A stretch of 64,000 nt of DNA, taken from contig JAQEDR010000003.1 of assembly GCA_027669155.1 (NCBI GenBank), positions 61,747 to 125,746 of the forward strand. The letters are read 5' to 3'. Below, one piece after another: positions 36,680 to 45,062 of this stretch (position 1 is its first letter; every line of letters begins with the position of its first letter). The position numbers and the translations under genes are program-made. A model generated the notes under the pieces. The model made no database searches. It worked only from the letters and a program-made list of their open reading frames with translations, and had not been told where the DNA came from. Source of the stretch: Peptoniphilaceae bacterium AM52-5BH. GTDB taxonomy: Bacteria; Bacillota; Clostridia; Tissierellales; Peptoniphilaceae.

Positions 36680-37416
36680 TTAGAAATGTACTTTTAGAAA
36701 CAGCCTACGATGGGACAGACTTCGTAGGCTTTCAATACCAAAAGGACGAAAGAAGTGTAGAAGAAGAGTTAAGAAATGCTATAAGGAAGGTTACGGGAGA
36801 GGATAATAGGCTTGTATCTTGCGGAAGGACTGATAGTGGAGTCCATGCCAAAAGCCATTTCGTAAACTTCCTTACAGCATCTGATATCAATCCAAGGGCT
36901 TTTAGCTTTCATATCCAGCCCCACTTACCAGATGATATCTTAGCCCTTTCTTCAAGGGAAGTTGACTTAGACTTTCATGCGAGATTTTCCTGTAAGTCCA
37001 AGCTTTATAAGTATGTGATCTACAGGGGAAGACTTATGCATCCAGTCTATAGGAACTACAAGGAAGAAATTTCTTATCCTCTAGACCTTAAGAGATTGGA
37101 AGAAGGACTTAAGATCCTCGAAGGTGAGCACGACTTTAGGCTGTTTATGAGAGAGGATAAGAAGCTTAAGATAAATACGATAAGGAAGATCGACGAGGCC
37201 TACTTCGAGGAAGAAGGAGATGACCTTGCTATTTACTTTAAGGGAGAATCTTTTCTCCACAACCAGGTAAGGATCATGGTAGGTTCTCTCATAGAGCTAA
37301 GCCGAGGAAGGCTTAGCCTTGATGATTATAGGAAGTTTTTCGATAAGGATAATAATAAAAGAGCTAATCCTGCCTTGGGTGCCCAGGGCCTATACTTGCG
37401 GAGGGTAGAATTTTGA
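36676..37416 (+). CDS. truA: tRNA pseudouridine(38-40) synthase
   Basis: A 246-residue TruA that isomerises uridines 38-40 in tRNA anticodon arms. The catalytic aspartate is in SCGRTDSGVHA; other markers are LLETAYDGTDFVGFQYQ, FHARFSCKSKLYKY and FLHNQVRIMVG. The start ATG overlaps the ecfT stop (ATGA); the open frame extends upstream inside ecfT but that part is not TruA-like. A TTG-started small membrane protein follows, overlapping its stop. Confidence 0.96.
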   Translation: MIRNVLLETAYDGTDFVGFQYQKDERSVEEELRNAIRKVTGEDNRLVSCGRTDSGVHAKSHFVNFLTASDINPRAFSFHIQPHLPDDILALSSREVDLDFHARFSCKSKLYKYVIYRGRLMHPVYRNYKEEISYPLDLKRLEEGLKILEGEHDFRLFMREDKKLKINTIRKIDEAYFEEEGDDLAIYFKGESFLHNQVRIMVGSLIELSRGRLSLDDYRKFFDKDNNKRANPALGAQGLYLRRVEF

Positions 37417-37799
37417 AAGAAAAAACTTTAAATGAAATAAAGGCCATAAGTCTTTTCGCTTTCCTTATAGGATGCGGATACTACCTGAAAGAGGGAATGA
37501 GCTTATACTACCTTCTAGTAACTGTCCTTTTTGTATATCTGGATTCTATCTTTATAAATAAGGAAGGCTTATTTGTGTCCAAACACATATTCTATTTACT
37601 ACTTGCGATTTACAATGTAATTAGTCTGGTCTTTATGATACAATATATAAGAGGGGAGACGCTCGATGATATATTTCTCGCATTCCTTAAACCCTTCTTG
37701 GGAGCAAATGAGATATACTTCGTAGGCCTAATCCTAATATTTACTACAGGACTTATTATAAAACAAAACATTATCGGAGCAAATAATGGGAAAGAATAA
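37413..37799 (+). CDS. Small membrane protein of unknown function
   Basis: A 128-residue protein with four predicted helices (for example ISLFAFLIGCGYYL, LYYLLVTVLFVYL, HIFYLLLAIYNVISLVFMI and IYFVGLILIFTTGLII). The TTG start overlaps the truA stop (TTGA) and has GGAGGG upstream, and the end overlaps the next gene by 14 bases, so it is certainly part of the operon. I do not recognise the family. Confidence 0.75.
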   Translation: MKEKTLNEIKAISLFAFLIGCGYYLKEGMSLYYLLVTVLFVYLDSIFINKEGLFVSKHIFYLLLAIYNVISLVFMIQYIRGETLDDIFLAFLKPFLGANEIYFVGLILIFTTGLIIKQNIIGANNGKE

Positions 37800-38910
37800 A
37801 AGAAATACACAAAAAACTGACAATAAAAGACAAAATCTCTTGGGATTTTCTAAAAAGAAAATTCTAGCTATAGTTGGACTAGTGCTTGTCCTTGCCCTTG
37901 CCATATATTTTGGCACAAGTAGGAGAAATCCCATCTCAAACAAGCTTGCCACAACTACAGAAATCGACGACAATTCCTACAACCAATCCAGGATTATGCG
38001 TGTGGATTTAAACAAGATCAAGACCATAAACTTTGACCTAGGCACATGTGATGTAAGGATCCAAAGATCAAACACCAACCCTTATGTCGAATACACAGTT
38101 CTCTACAGGGGAGAGGACAATGCCTACGATATGGAGGTAAGCTTCAATGAAGGAGAGCTCAAACTAAAGAATAAGGTAGTTGGCAAGGAACTTTACATGA
38201 AGGATAAAATTCCAATAGTTAGAATCTTCCTACCAATGGAAGGCGGGCTAGATGAGATCAAGGGAAAAATCACTGCAGGTGATGTCAAAATCACAGACCT
38301 TGAAGTCAAAAACTTTGACCTAAGACTTGATAGCGGAAACGTAAGTGTAGATAATGCCTACTTCCAGGGATCAATCTCAAATGGATCTGGTTCAATCAAC
38401 CTAAACAAGGCTGAGATTAATAATACCAAGCTTGAAACTACAACAGGAAACATCAACATAGTAGACTCTACCCTTGGAAATAGACTAGACTTCATCACTC
38501 AAACAGGGGACATCATAGTAGAAGCAAATAAAACAATCGACAACTACAATGTAAACGCCAAGCTATCAGTAGGTAACTTCGTTTTAGGAAACATATCCTA
38601 CAGAAATATCAAAGACGGATACTCCAGCGAAAACGACGGCAAATACAAGATTTCTATGAGAACAAAAATAGGAGATATAATCTTTAACCGTGGTGAAGGA
38701 GCTACCGTAGACAAGGAAGAATACATCACCAACAAGAGCAAATCTTCGGATGAAGAGGAAGAAGAAAAGAAAAAAGATACTGAAAAAGATTCTGAAGAAG
38801 ATTCGGAAAAGGAAGAAACAAGCGATTCTGATACAGAAGATACTGAAAGTACACAAGAGGAAGAAAGCTCGGATGACGAGAGCGTAGATACAGAAGAAGA
38901 AAATAATTAG
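37786..38910 (+). CDS. Membrane-anchored DUF4097 beta-repeat protein with acidic tail
   Basis: A 374-residue surface-type protein. A basic N-terminus is followed by one helix (KILAIVGLVLVLALAIYFG, about residues 27-46), then a right-handed beta-solenoid-like region with recurring short strands (FDLGTCDVRIQ, ITAGDVKITDLEV, LDSGNVSVDNAYF, GSGSINLNKAEI, TTGNINIVDSTLG, TQTGDIIVEAN) typical of DUF4097. The last ~60 residues are almost only E, D, S, T and K. No enzymatic residues are evident; a structural or adhesin-like cell-surface role is possible. The coding DNA of the tail is a GA-rich low-complexity run. Its terminator follows immediately. Confidence 0.8.
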   Translation: MGKNKRNTQKTDNKRQNLLGFSKKKILAIVGLVLVLALAIYFGTSRRNPISNKLATTTEIDDNSYNQSRIMRVDLNKIKTINFDLGTCDVRIQRSNTNPYVEYTVLYRGEDNAYDMEVSFNEGELKLKNKVVGKELYMKDKIPIVRIFLPMEGGLDEIKGKITAGDVKITDLEVKNFDLRLDSGNVSVDNAYFQGSISNGSGSINLNKAEINNTKLETTTGNINIVDSTLGNRLDFITQTGDIIVEANKTIDNYNVNAKLSVGNFVLGNISYRNIKDGYSSENDGKYKISMRTKIGDIIFNRGEGATVDKEEYITNKSKSSDEEEEEKKKDTEKDSEEDSEKEETSDSDTEDTESTQEEESSDDESVDTEEENN

Positions 38911-38934
38911 GCTTTTGGCTTAATTATTTTTTTT
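38905..38934 (+). terminator. Terminator of the ecf-truA operon
   Basis: AATTAGGC pairs with GCTTAATT (one G-T pair) overlapping the stop codon, followed by eight Ts. Confidence 0.75.
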
Positions 38935-38939
38935 ACAGA

Positions 38940-39900
38940 AATATGGCCTAAATTATATATCCCGACAATCTTCCAACCCTTATCCCGACGAACAACTCCC
39001 CTTATCCCTAATGGTTCTGGCCACAGCGAACAGGGTGAGCTGATGGCAGACCTTAATCGAGGCTTGGCGAGGTGAAGGTCTTTGGACCTGAGCCCGCAAG
39101 CTACCGTCGACCGTAGCGGAGGTATATCTTGATACAAATCCACTACGCCATCTCGAAAAAAGCCCGTCCGGCTAGTGGAGGACAATGTGAGAGATCTACA
39201 GTATATGATGACATGGTAATTATTAAGTTTAAGTTATCTACGAGAATACATAACTAAGGAAAACTCAAATCAAACATATCCCAAAGTTCTGTAGACCTCT
39301 CGTCGCTTCCTTGTGGAAGCTCTGTCGACGGTAGTTTTCGAATTCAGAGAAAGCCCATCCGGCTCATGGAGGATAGCAAAGAGCTTGCCCTTTATCTCGA
39401 AAATCCTCGATTAAGGAATTTCATCAGTTCGTCTACTCACTGTGACAATTCCATTAGAGGTGGCGAGGGGTTCGCCCTTTCCCTTATCCCGTCCTTCTCC
39501 AATCCCTTATCCCGATCGAAGTGGAGGGATCTCTTGAGATATTTAGGCTAAGCCCGAAGGTCCGGCACCTTCCATCAATTCACTTCGTTCATTGTGGCCA
39601 GGACCATTAGATATAAGGGAAGTGGGTTCACGACTTTCTCCAATCCCTTATCCTGACCGAAGTGTAGGAACCTCATGAGATATCTAGGCTACGACCGTTA
39701 TGGTGGGAATGGAATACAGACCGAAGTTGAGAAATCTCACAGGAGATATCTCGACTCCGCTTCGCTCCGCTCGATATAAGGGGTAAGATGGGAATCCTGA
39801 CTTTCTCCAATTCCTTATCCCGACCGAAGTGGAGGGATCTCTCTAGGAAATTCCTAGGATGGGAATACACAGGATATGATAAAGCAAAATAGGAATTAAA
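38940..39900. repeat. Non-coding repeat mosaic
   Basis: About 1 kb of interspersed repeat pieces: CTTATCCCGACCGAAGTGGAG modules (39487, 39650 and 39817 regions), CTGTAGACCTCTCGTCGCTTCC (39283, also at 4432), AAAGCCCGTCCGGCTAGTGGAGGA (39161 and 39351) and a TCTCGACTCCGC...CGCTCGATA hairpin near 39750. Open frames are short and made of repeats, so I annotate none as genes. Confidence 0.8.
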
Positions 39901-40036
39901 TAAGTGACTTAAGATGCTATAGTCCATATAGATAAAATTACAAAGCTATTATAAAATTATCATTAATTTTACAAGCGTCTTGCCGTATTTATATTTATCA
40001 AATGAGTATCAAAAAAAACTAGAAACAGAGGACTTT

Positions 40037-41821
40037 ATGACAGAAGAGATTAGAAATTTGAAGAAATATTTTGGCTATGATTCTTTTAGAGAGGGTCAGG
40101 AGGAGATTATTAAGGAGATCCTCTCTGGTAGGGATGTGCTCGGAGTTCTTCCTACTGGTGGGGGCAAGTCCATCTGCTACCAGCTTCCTGCCCTTATGAT
40201 GGATGGAATAGCTCTTGTCATATCTCCTTTGATTTCTCTTATGAAAGACCAGGTGGACGCCCTAAGGGAAAATGGAATCGCAGCGAGTCTTATAAATTCT
40301 TCCCTAAGTCTTGAAGATTACAAGAAAAGCCTGTCTGATATTAGATCTGGTTCGGTTAAGCTCGTTTACATATCGCCAGAAAGGCTTGAAAATGAGTTTT
40401 TCATGGATTTTCTCAAAGACCTTAGGGTCTCCTTTGTAGCGGTAGACGAAGCCCACTGTATCTCCCAATGGGGCCATGATTTTAGGCCTTCCTATAAGCT
40501 GATTCCAGCCCTTTATGAGACGCTTGGCAAGGTCCAAATCACGGCCTTTACCGCCACTGCAACCAAGGAAGTAAGGGATGATATAATAAAAAACCTAGAA
40601 CTGGAAGATCCTTTCGTCAAAGTCACAGGCTTTGATAGGAAGAATCTCCTCTTTCTAGTAGAAAAACCAAAGAAGAAAATTAATTATCTAAAGGACTTCA
40701 TAAGAGACCACGAAGAGGACTCCGGCATAATCTACGCTTCTACCAGAAAGAAAGTCGACGCTATCCACAAAAAGCTTAAGTCTATGGGCTATGCTTGTGG
40801 AAAATATCATGCTGGAATGACTGAAAGCGAGAGGAAAAGAAGCCAGGACGCCTTTATCTATGATGAGGATAAGATAATTGTTGCTACCAACGCCTTTGGT
40901 ATGGGGATTGATAAGTCTAACGTAAGATATGTTATCCACTACAATATGCCCAAGGACATGGAATCCTACTATCAGGAAGCAGGTAGGGCAGGCCGTGATG
41001 GAGAAGAGGCGACCTGTATCCTCCTTTACTCGGGCCAGGATATAATCATAAACAAGCACCTCATAAATATGGGAACTAACCCAATCTATAAGAGAATCCA
41101 GCTAGAAAAGCTCCAGACTATAATTAATTACGTAAATACCACCACCTGCCTTAGACGCTATATCCTAAATTATTTCGGCCAAGATGCGGCGCATGAATGT
41201 GGGGCCTGTACAAATTGCCTATCAGAGATAGAAAAGGAAGATGCCACAGTAGATAGCCAGAAAATCTTATCTTGTATCTACCGCCTAGACCAAAGATACG
41301 GAACATCTACAGTTGTCGATTGCCTAATGGGATCAAAGAATAAAAATTCTAGGGAAAAAGAATTAAATAAAATCTCTACCTATGGAATTATGAAAGATAA
41401 ATCCAAGACCTACATCAAAGACTTGATAGGAATTCTCACGGCAGACGGCTTCATCAAGATTTCAGGTACAACTTACCCCATCCTTAAGCTTACAGAAAAG
41501 TCCAAGGAGGTCCTTTTCGGAGAGGTCAAAGTCCTTGTTAATATCAGAAAAGAAGAAGAAAGAGTCAGGAAAGACGGCTTCGATGATAAGCTAAGTTATG
41601 ATGAAAAGCTCTTCAAGCACCTAAAAGAAGTAAGACTAGAGATGGCAAGAATGAGAAACATCCCACCCTTCATAATATTTTCCGACGCAAGCCTTAAAGA
41701 AATGTCCCAGAAAAAGCCAAGGACAGAAGATGAGATGCTAATGATCAAGGGAGTAGGAGACAAAAAACTCCTCCAATACGGGGATATATTCTTGGCGGAG
41801 ATTAGGGAGTTTGAAAGCTAA
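40037..41821 (+). CDS. recQ: ATP-dependent DNA helicase RecQ
   Basis: A 594-residue 3'-5' helicase for recombination and repair. The Q motif (F17, R18, Q21), Walker A TGGGKS (40-45), DEAHCISQWGHDFRPSY, TATATKEV, and the HYNMPKDMESYYQEAGRAGRDG box VI are all present. The zinc site is formed by C of TTCLRRYIL and ECGACTNC. A winged-helix RQC domain and an HRDC domain (KHLKEVRLEMARMRNIPPF, IKGVGDKKLLQYG) complete it. The start is ATG 40037 behind GAGGA; the frame runs further upstream without a ribosome binding site. Confidence 0.95.
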   Translation: MTEEIRNLKKYFGYDSFREGQEEIIKEILSGRDVLGVLPTGGGKSICYQLPALMMDGIALVISPLISLMKDQVDALRENGIAASLINSSLSLEDYKKSLSDIRSGSVKLVYISPERLENEFFMDFLKDLRVSFVAVDEAHCISQWGHDFRPSYKLIPALYETLGKVQITAFTATATKEVRDDIIKNLELEDPFVKVTGFDRKNLLFLVEKPKKKINYLKDFIRDHEEDSGIIYASTRKKVDAIHKKLKSMGYACGKYHAGMTESERKRSQDAFIYDEDKIIVATNAFGMGIDKSNVRYVIHYNMPKDMESYYQEAGRAGRDGEEATCILLYSGQDIIINKHLINMGTNPIYKRIQLEKLQTIINYVNTTTCLRRYILNYFGQDAAHECGACTNCLSEIEKEDATVDSQKILSCIYRLDQRYGTSTVVDCLMGSKNKNSREKELNKISTYGIMKDKSKTYIKDLIGILTADGFIKISGTTYPILKLTEKSKEVLFGEVKVLVNIRKEEERVRKDGFDDKLSYDEKLFKHLKEVRLEMARMRNIPPFIIFSDASLKEMSQKKPRTEDEMLMIKGVGDKKLLQYGDIFLAEIREFES

Positions 41822-42101
41822 AGGTATTTTAGTCAAAGTAATTTAATTTGAATTATATTTATGTAAATAATAAAAAATAAGCTATAGTATTAAGGTCCTT
41901 ATCGGATGAAATGATCTGAGATTGTGCGTACGATTCTATAAATCATAGCTGCAATCGTAGCAGAGCTAGTTGGTCACTGAATCTGCAAATTGCTAGAGAA
42001 AAAGCCCGTACGGCTAGTTGAGGACCCTTCGCGGAGTGGTTAAGCGTAGCTTAAGCTAAATAAGGATGACGATTAACAAAAATAAATGAGGATATGCATA
42101 T
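41822..42101. repeat. Intergenic region with left copy of a cassette-flanking repeat
   Basis: Bases 42012-42080 (GGCTAGTTGAGGACCC ... GGATGACGATTAACAAA) match 43150-43217 at roughly 80 percent and share the AAGCCCGT-CGGCTAGT-GAGGA motif with 39161 and 39351. No gene. Confidence 0.65.
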
Positions 42102-42175
42102 ATGGTTTTAGAATGTATTGGAAGTGATACACAATCATATATCATTGATGTATTTAATAAATGTAGGACTAAGGT

Positions 42176-42682
42176 ATGCTTAAGATTAGAGCTATTACCG
42201 CGATTCCAGTTGAAATGCAAATAGATTATTCTATAAATTTAATATCGTATTTATCAGATGAAGAAGACAGGGTAAGTGTTAGAAAAGAGTTTGAAAGAAT
42301 TTTCAGAGAAAATAAAGCTACAAAAATGTATTCTATTGTAATTGAATATATTAATAATGACGTTCCATTAACTATTAATAGAATAGATACAGATAACATA
42401 TCACTTAATAAAAATATAGGTTTAATGAAGGTGTTAAGTTTAATAAAATTAAATTATACTGAAATAATGGTTAATAATAAGCCGTTTTCAGATATTAATG
42501 AAAAAATATTTGATAATATCAAAAAGAATTATAGTATAAGAAAGATACTTGCTGATTTAAAACCTGAGGAGTATAACGAGCATATGATGATATTTTCTAT
42601 TTTAAACGGAAATAATATTTTGACTTTTGAAGGAGAGCGATTTACATATGAATTTAGCAGATCCCAAAGATATTACTGTTAA
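42176..42682 (+). CDS. Hypothetical protein of a possible inserted cassette
   Basis: A 168-residue soluble protein of mixed charge with no motif I recognise. AGGACTAAGGT lies just before the ATG. A 40-residue open frame starting at ATG 42102 (behind GAGGA) overlaps its beginning in another frame; either an upstream mini-gene or the shifted true N-terminus. Base composition is distinctly more AT-rich than that of recQ and brnQ, which suggests transfer. It overlaps the following membrane protein gene by 35 bases, so the two are a unit. Confidence 0.6.
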   Translation: MLKIRAITAIPVEMQIDYSINLISYLSDEEDRVSVRKEFERIFRENKATKMYSIVIEYINNDVPLTINRIDTDNISLNKNIGLMKVLSLIKLNYTEIMVNNKPFSDINEKIFDNIKKNYSIRKILADLKPEEYNEHMMIFSILNGNNILTFEGERFTYEFSRSQRYYC

Positions 42683-42995
42683 GATAGCTTTATTGATACC
42701 GATTATTTTAACATTATTTTCTTCATATATGATAGATAAGACTAATGGAAATATTATAGCAGGATTTAATACTATGGAAGAAGATAAGAAAGAAGAGCTA
42801 ATAAGAAAAGGATACCTATCTAAAGTCAAAAAAATGACTTTTATAATGAATATACCTTTAGTTATTGCCTTTTTGTCTAGTTTTTTTGTTAAGAATATTA
42901 AGCTTTATAATGATATTCTTATGGGAGCATGGGGGTTGTTTGGAATAATTACGATTTTAGGAATTGTAGTTGTTAATTATTCTGTAAGAAAATAA
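42648..42995 (+). CDS. DUF3784-like small membrane protein
   Basis: A 115-residue protein with three helices (ITVKIALLIPIILTLFSSYM, FIMNIPLVIAFLSSFFV and LMGAWGLFGIITILGIVVV). Between the first two is IIAGFNTMEEDKKEELIRKG, which fits the conserved GYNTMSKEEKE block of DUF3784 proteins. Function is unknown. I choose ATG 42648, with GGAG about 12 bases upstream, over the TTG at 42627 which sits on the ribosome binding site. Translationally linked to the preceding gene. Confidence 0.7.
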   Translation: MNLADPKDITVKIALLIPIILTLFSSYMIDKTNGNIIAGFNTMEEDKKEELIRKGYLSKVKKMTFIMNIPLVIAFLSSFFVKNIKLYNDILMGAWGLFGIITILGIVVVNYSVRK

Positions 42996-43149
42996 TGCCT
43001 AGAAGCTTTGAAACATTTTGTGTATAAAATCCCTCCTGATTAGTAAGCGGCCCCGTAAAGTTTGAACCTAATGGGCTGTTGCAAAACTATGAACAATCAT
43101 CGTACCATCGTTAGAAGGTTCTCTTAGGAAATTTTCAGTGGTGCCTGCT

Positions 43150-43217
43150 GGCTAATTGAGGACCCTCCACGTAGTGGTTAGCGAATCTTAAGTTGAAAAA
43201 GGATGACGATTAGCAAA
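43150..43217. repeat. Right copy of the cassette-flanking repeat
   Basis: Imperfect direct repeat of 42012-42080: GGCTAATTGAGGACCC at the left and GGATGACGATTAGCAAA at the right are shared. The 150 bases before it hold no gene. Confidence 0.6.
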
Positions 43218-43249
43218 TAAAAAGCGAGCCCCGTGCTCGCTTTTTATTT
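43215..43249. terminator. Strong bidirectional terminator
   Basis: AAATAAAAAGCGAGC and GCTCGCTTTTTATTT are perfect complements around a five-base loop, giving A- and T-runs on both sides. Confidence 0.9.
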
Positions 43250-43424
43250 GGTCAGACCATGCTTTGATTCTAGAAATCATGGTTAATAGTATCATACTGC
43301 TGATTAAAAAAATCAATAAATACCAATTAGCATATTTCAAAAATATTCGCAGTATATGAAATTAATATATTGATTAATTCTAAGTATTATTAGAGAAAAA
43401 TAGTAAATTCCAATAAACAACCAG

Positions 43425-43454
43425 CAAAAAACGGGCCACAAAGCCCGTATTTTT
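43425..43454 (-). terminator. Terminator of brnQ
   Basis: ACGGGC/GCCCGT stem with flanking A-run on the left and T-run on the right; works for the minus-strand gene and possibly both ways. Confidence 0.85.
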
Positions 43455-43466
43455 AAGTATTTAATT

Positions 43467-44792
43467 CTAAAACAAAGTTTCCTTAACATCTTCTTCTCGT
43501 CTCTTGCCAAGGCCCATAATGCCGAGGATATAGCCTATCACAAAGCATACTAGAGATGGGACAAACCAAGTGAAACCGAATTCTGCTAGAGGGAGTGTCT
43601 TTATTGTATCTACTAGGGATATAAGGCCTAATTTTTCTCCGAATGTTTCTATAAGAGCTATGACAAGGACACCACAGACCATCAATATATAGGCCATATT
43701 GTAAGGAATCTTCTTTTCAAAAATCATATAGAAAACAAGGGCAATGATTATCGGATAACCTACAGTAAGTACTGGTACGGCTAGATTAATAATTGCATCT
43801 ACGCCAAGGCTTGATAGCAAATAACTAATCACGGTAACCACAACCACAGTCACGCTATATTTAATCTTTCCTCCACTAAGCTCTTCGATGAAGTTTCCAG
43901 CAGATGAAGTAAGTCCAATCGCTGTAGTAAGACATGCGAGAGTTACTGCAATACTTAGGGCAAACTTACCAAAATTACCCAAAAGCATATAAACTAGATT
44001 TACCAAAATATCTACACGAGAATCATCTGCACTAAAGACCTTGCTCGCACTAGCTCCAAGATAGGTTAGACCACCATAAACTATGGCTAGAAATATGGAA
44101 GCTACAAGGCCTACCCAGATGATAAAGGACCTTCTCTCTTTCCTAGAGACTTTTCCGTAGCCCTTCCTAAGAATATCTGTCACCACAATACCGGTAAATA
44201 GAGGAGATGCGAAAGCATCAAGAGTCTGATAACCCTCATAGAAACCATTTACGAAAAATCCACCATCCTTAGTATTTTCTATAGGAGTTCCAATAGGACT
44301 TACTATAGCCTTTACTATCAAAACCAAAAGGAAGAAAAGCAAGGCAGGTGTAATATATTTGCCGATAATATTCACCACATTACTTTCCTTAAAAGAAAGC
44401 AAGAGTGTAATAGCGAAAAACACAAAAGTAAGGGCCCAAATCGGTAGATTAGGGAAAAATGGTGCAAAGCCCACCTCATATGTAGTTGCAGCCGTTCTAG
44501 GAATCGCAAAGGCTGGTCCGATACAGATAATTGCAGCAAGGGTTAGGACCTTGGAGAAGGTAGAACCAACACGATTTCCGATATCAACAGCTCTCCCGCC
44601 AGCAAAGGCGGTTATAAATACAGTTAAAATTGGTATAACAGGGTCGGCAAGAAGGAAACCTAACATAGTCTTAAACCAACCGCTGCCAGCACTTACGCCG
44701 AGATATGGAGGAAAAATTAAATTCCCTGCCCCAAAAAATATGGCAAAAAGCGCAAGTCCGCTAACCAAAATATCTTTTTTTCTCTTATCCAA
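43467..44792 (-). CDS. brnQ: Branched-chain amino acid:cation symporter
   Basis: A 441-residue inner-membrane carrier of the LIVCS family with 12 helices, importing leucine, isoleucine and valine with sodium or protons. Clear family segments: LFAIFFGAGNLIFPPYLG at the N-terminus, GRAVDIGNRVG, GFYEGYQTLDAFASPLFTGIV and ACLTTAIGLTSSAGNFIEEL. The start is TTG 44792 with AAAGGAG six bases upstream. It is monocistronic with its own terminator. Confidence 0.95.
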   Translation of the reverse strand: MDKRKKDILVSGLALFAIFFGAGNLIFPPYLGVSAGSGWFKTMLGFLLADPVIPILTVFITAFAGGRAVDIGNRVGSTFSKVLTLAAIICIGPAFAIPRTAATTYEVGFAPFFPNLPIWALTFVFFAITLLLSFKESNVVNIIGKYITPALLFFLLVLIVKAIVSPIGTPIENTKDGGFFVNGFYEGYQTLDAFASPLFTGIVVTDILRKGYGKVSRKERRSFIIWVGLVASIFLAIVYGGLTYLGASASKVFSADDSRVDILVNLVYMLLGNFGKFALSIAVTLACLTTAIGLTSSAGNFIEELSGGKIKYSVTVVVVTVISYLLSSLGVDAIINLAVPVLTVGYPIIIALVFYMIFEKKIPYNMAYILMVCGVLVIALIETFGEKLGLISLVDTIKTLPLAEFGFTWFVPSLVCFVIGYILGIMGLGKRREEDVKETLF

Positions 44793-45021
44793 AAGTTTCT
44801 CCTTTATAATTAAACAAAATTTTTAATAATTAATTAGTATTATACTCACTCTAATCTTTTTAGCAAAGGGTATTTTCTAAGAAATTAATGAGTACGAAGT
44901 CTACTATACTCTAAATAATTTATAAAAGCAGATATTATTTAATCAATCCCATGACATTTTCCCAGTTTTATAATTATAACAAGAATAGGATACAAATTTC
45001 AACTTAAGTAGAAGTTAGTAA

Positions 45022-45049
45022 AGAAAAACCGACGCAAATTTTGCGTCGG
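45022..45049 (-). terminator. Terminator of the metal efflux operon
   Basis: CCGACGCAA/TTGCGTCGG hairpin; on the minus strand it is followed by TTTTTCTTT. Confidence 0.85.
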
Positions 45050-45062
45050 AAATACGTAGGTT

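Noticed and set aside
39366..39927. Open frames in the repeat mosaic between DUF4097 and recQ
   Set aside because: Repeat-derived; the same nucleotides occur in non-coding copies elsewhere.
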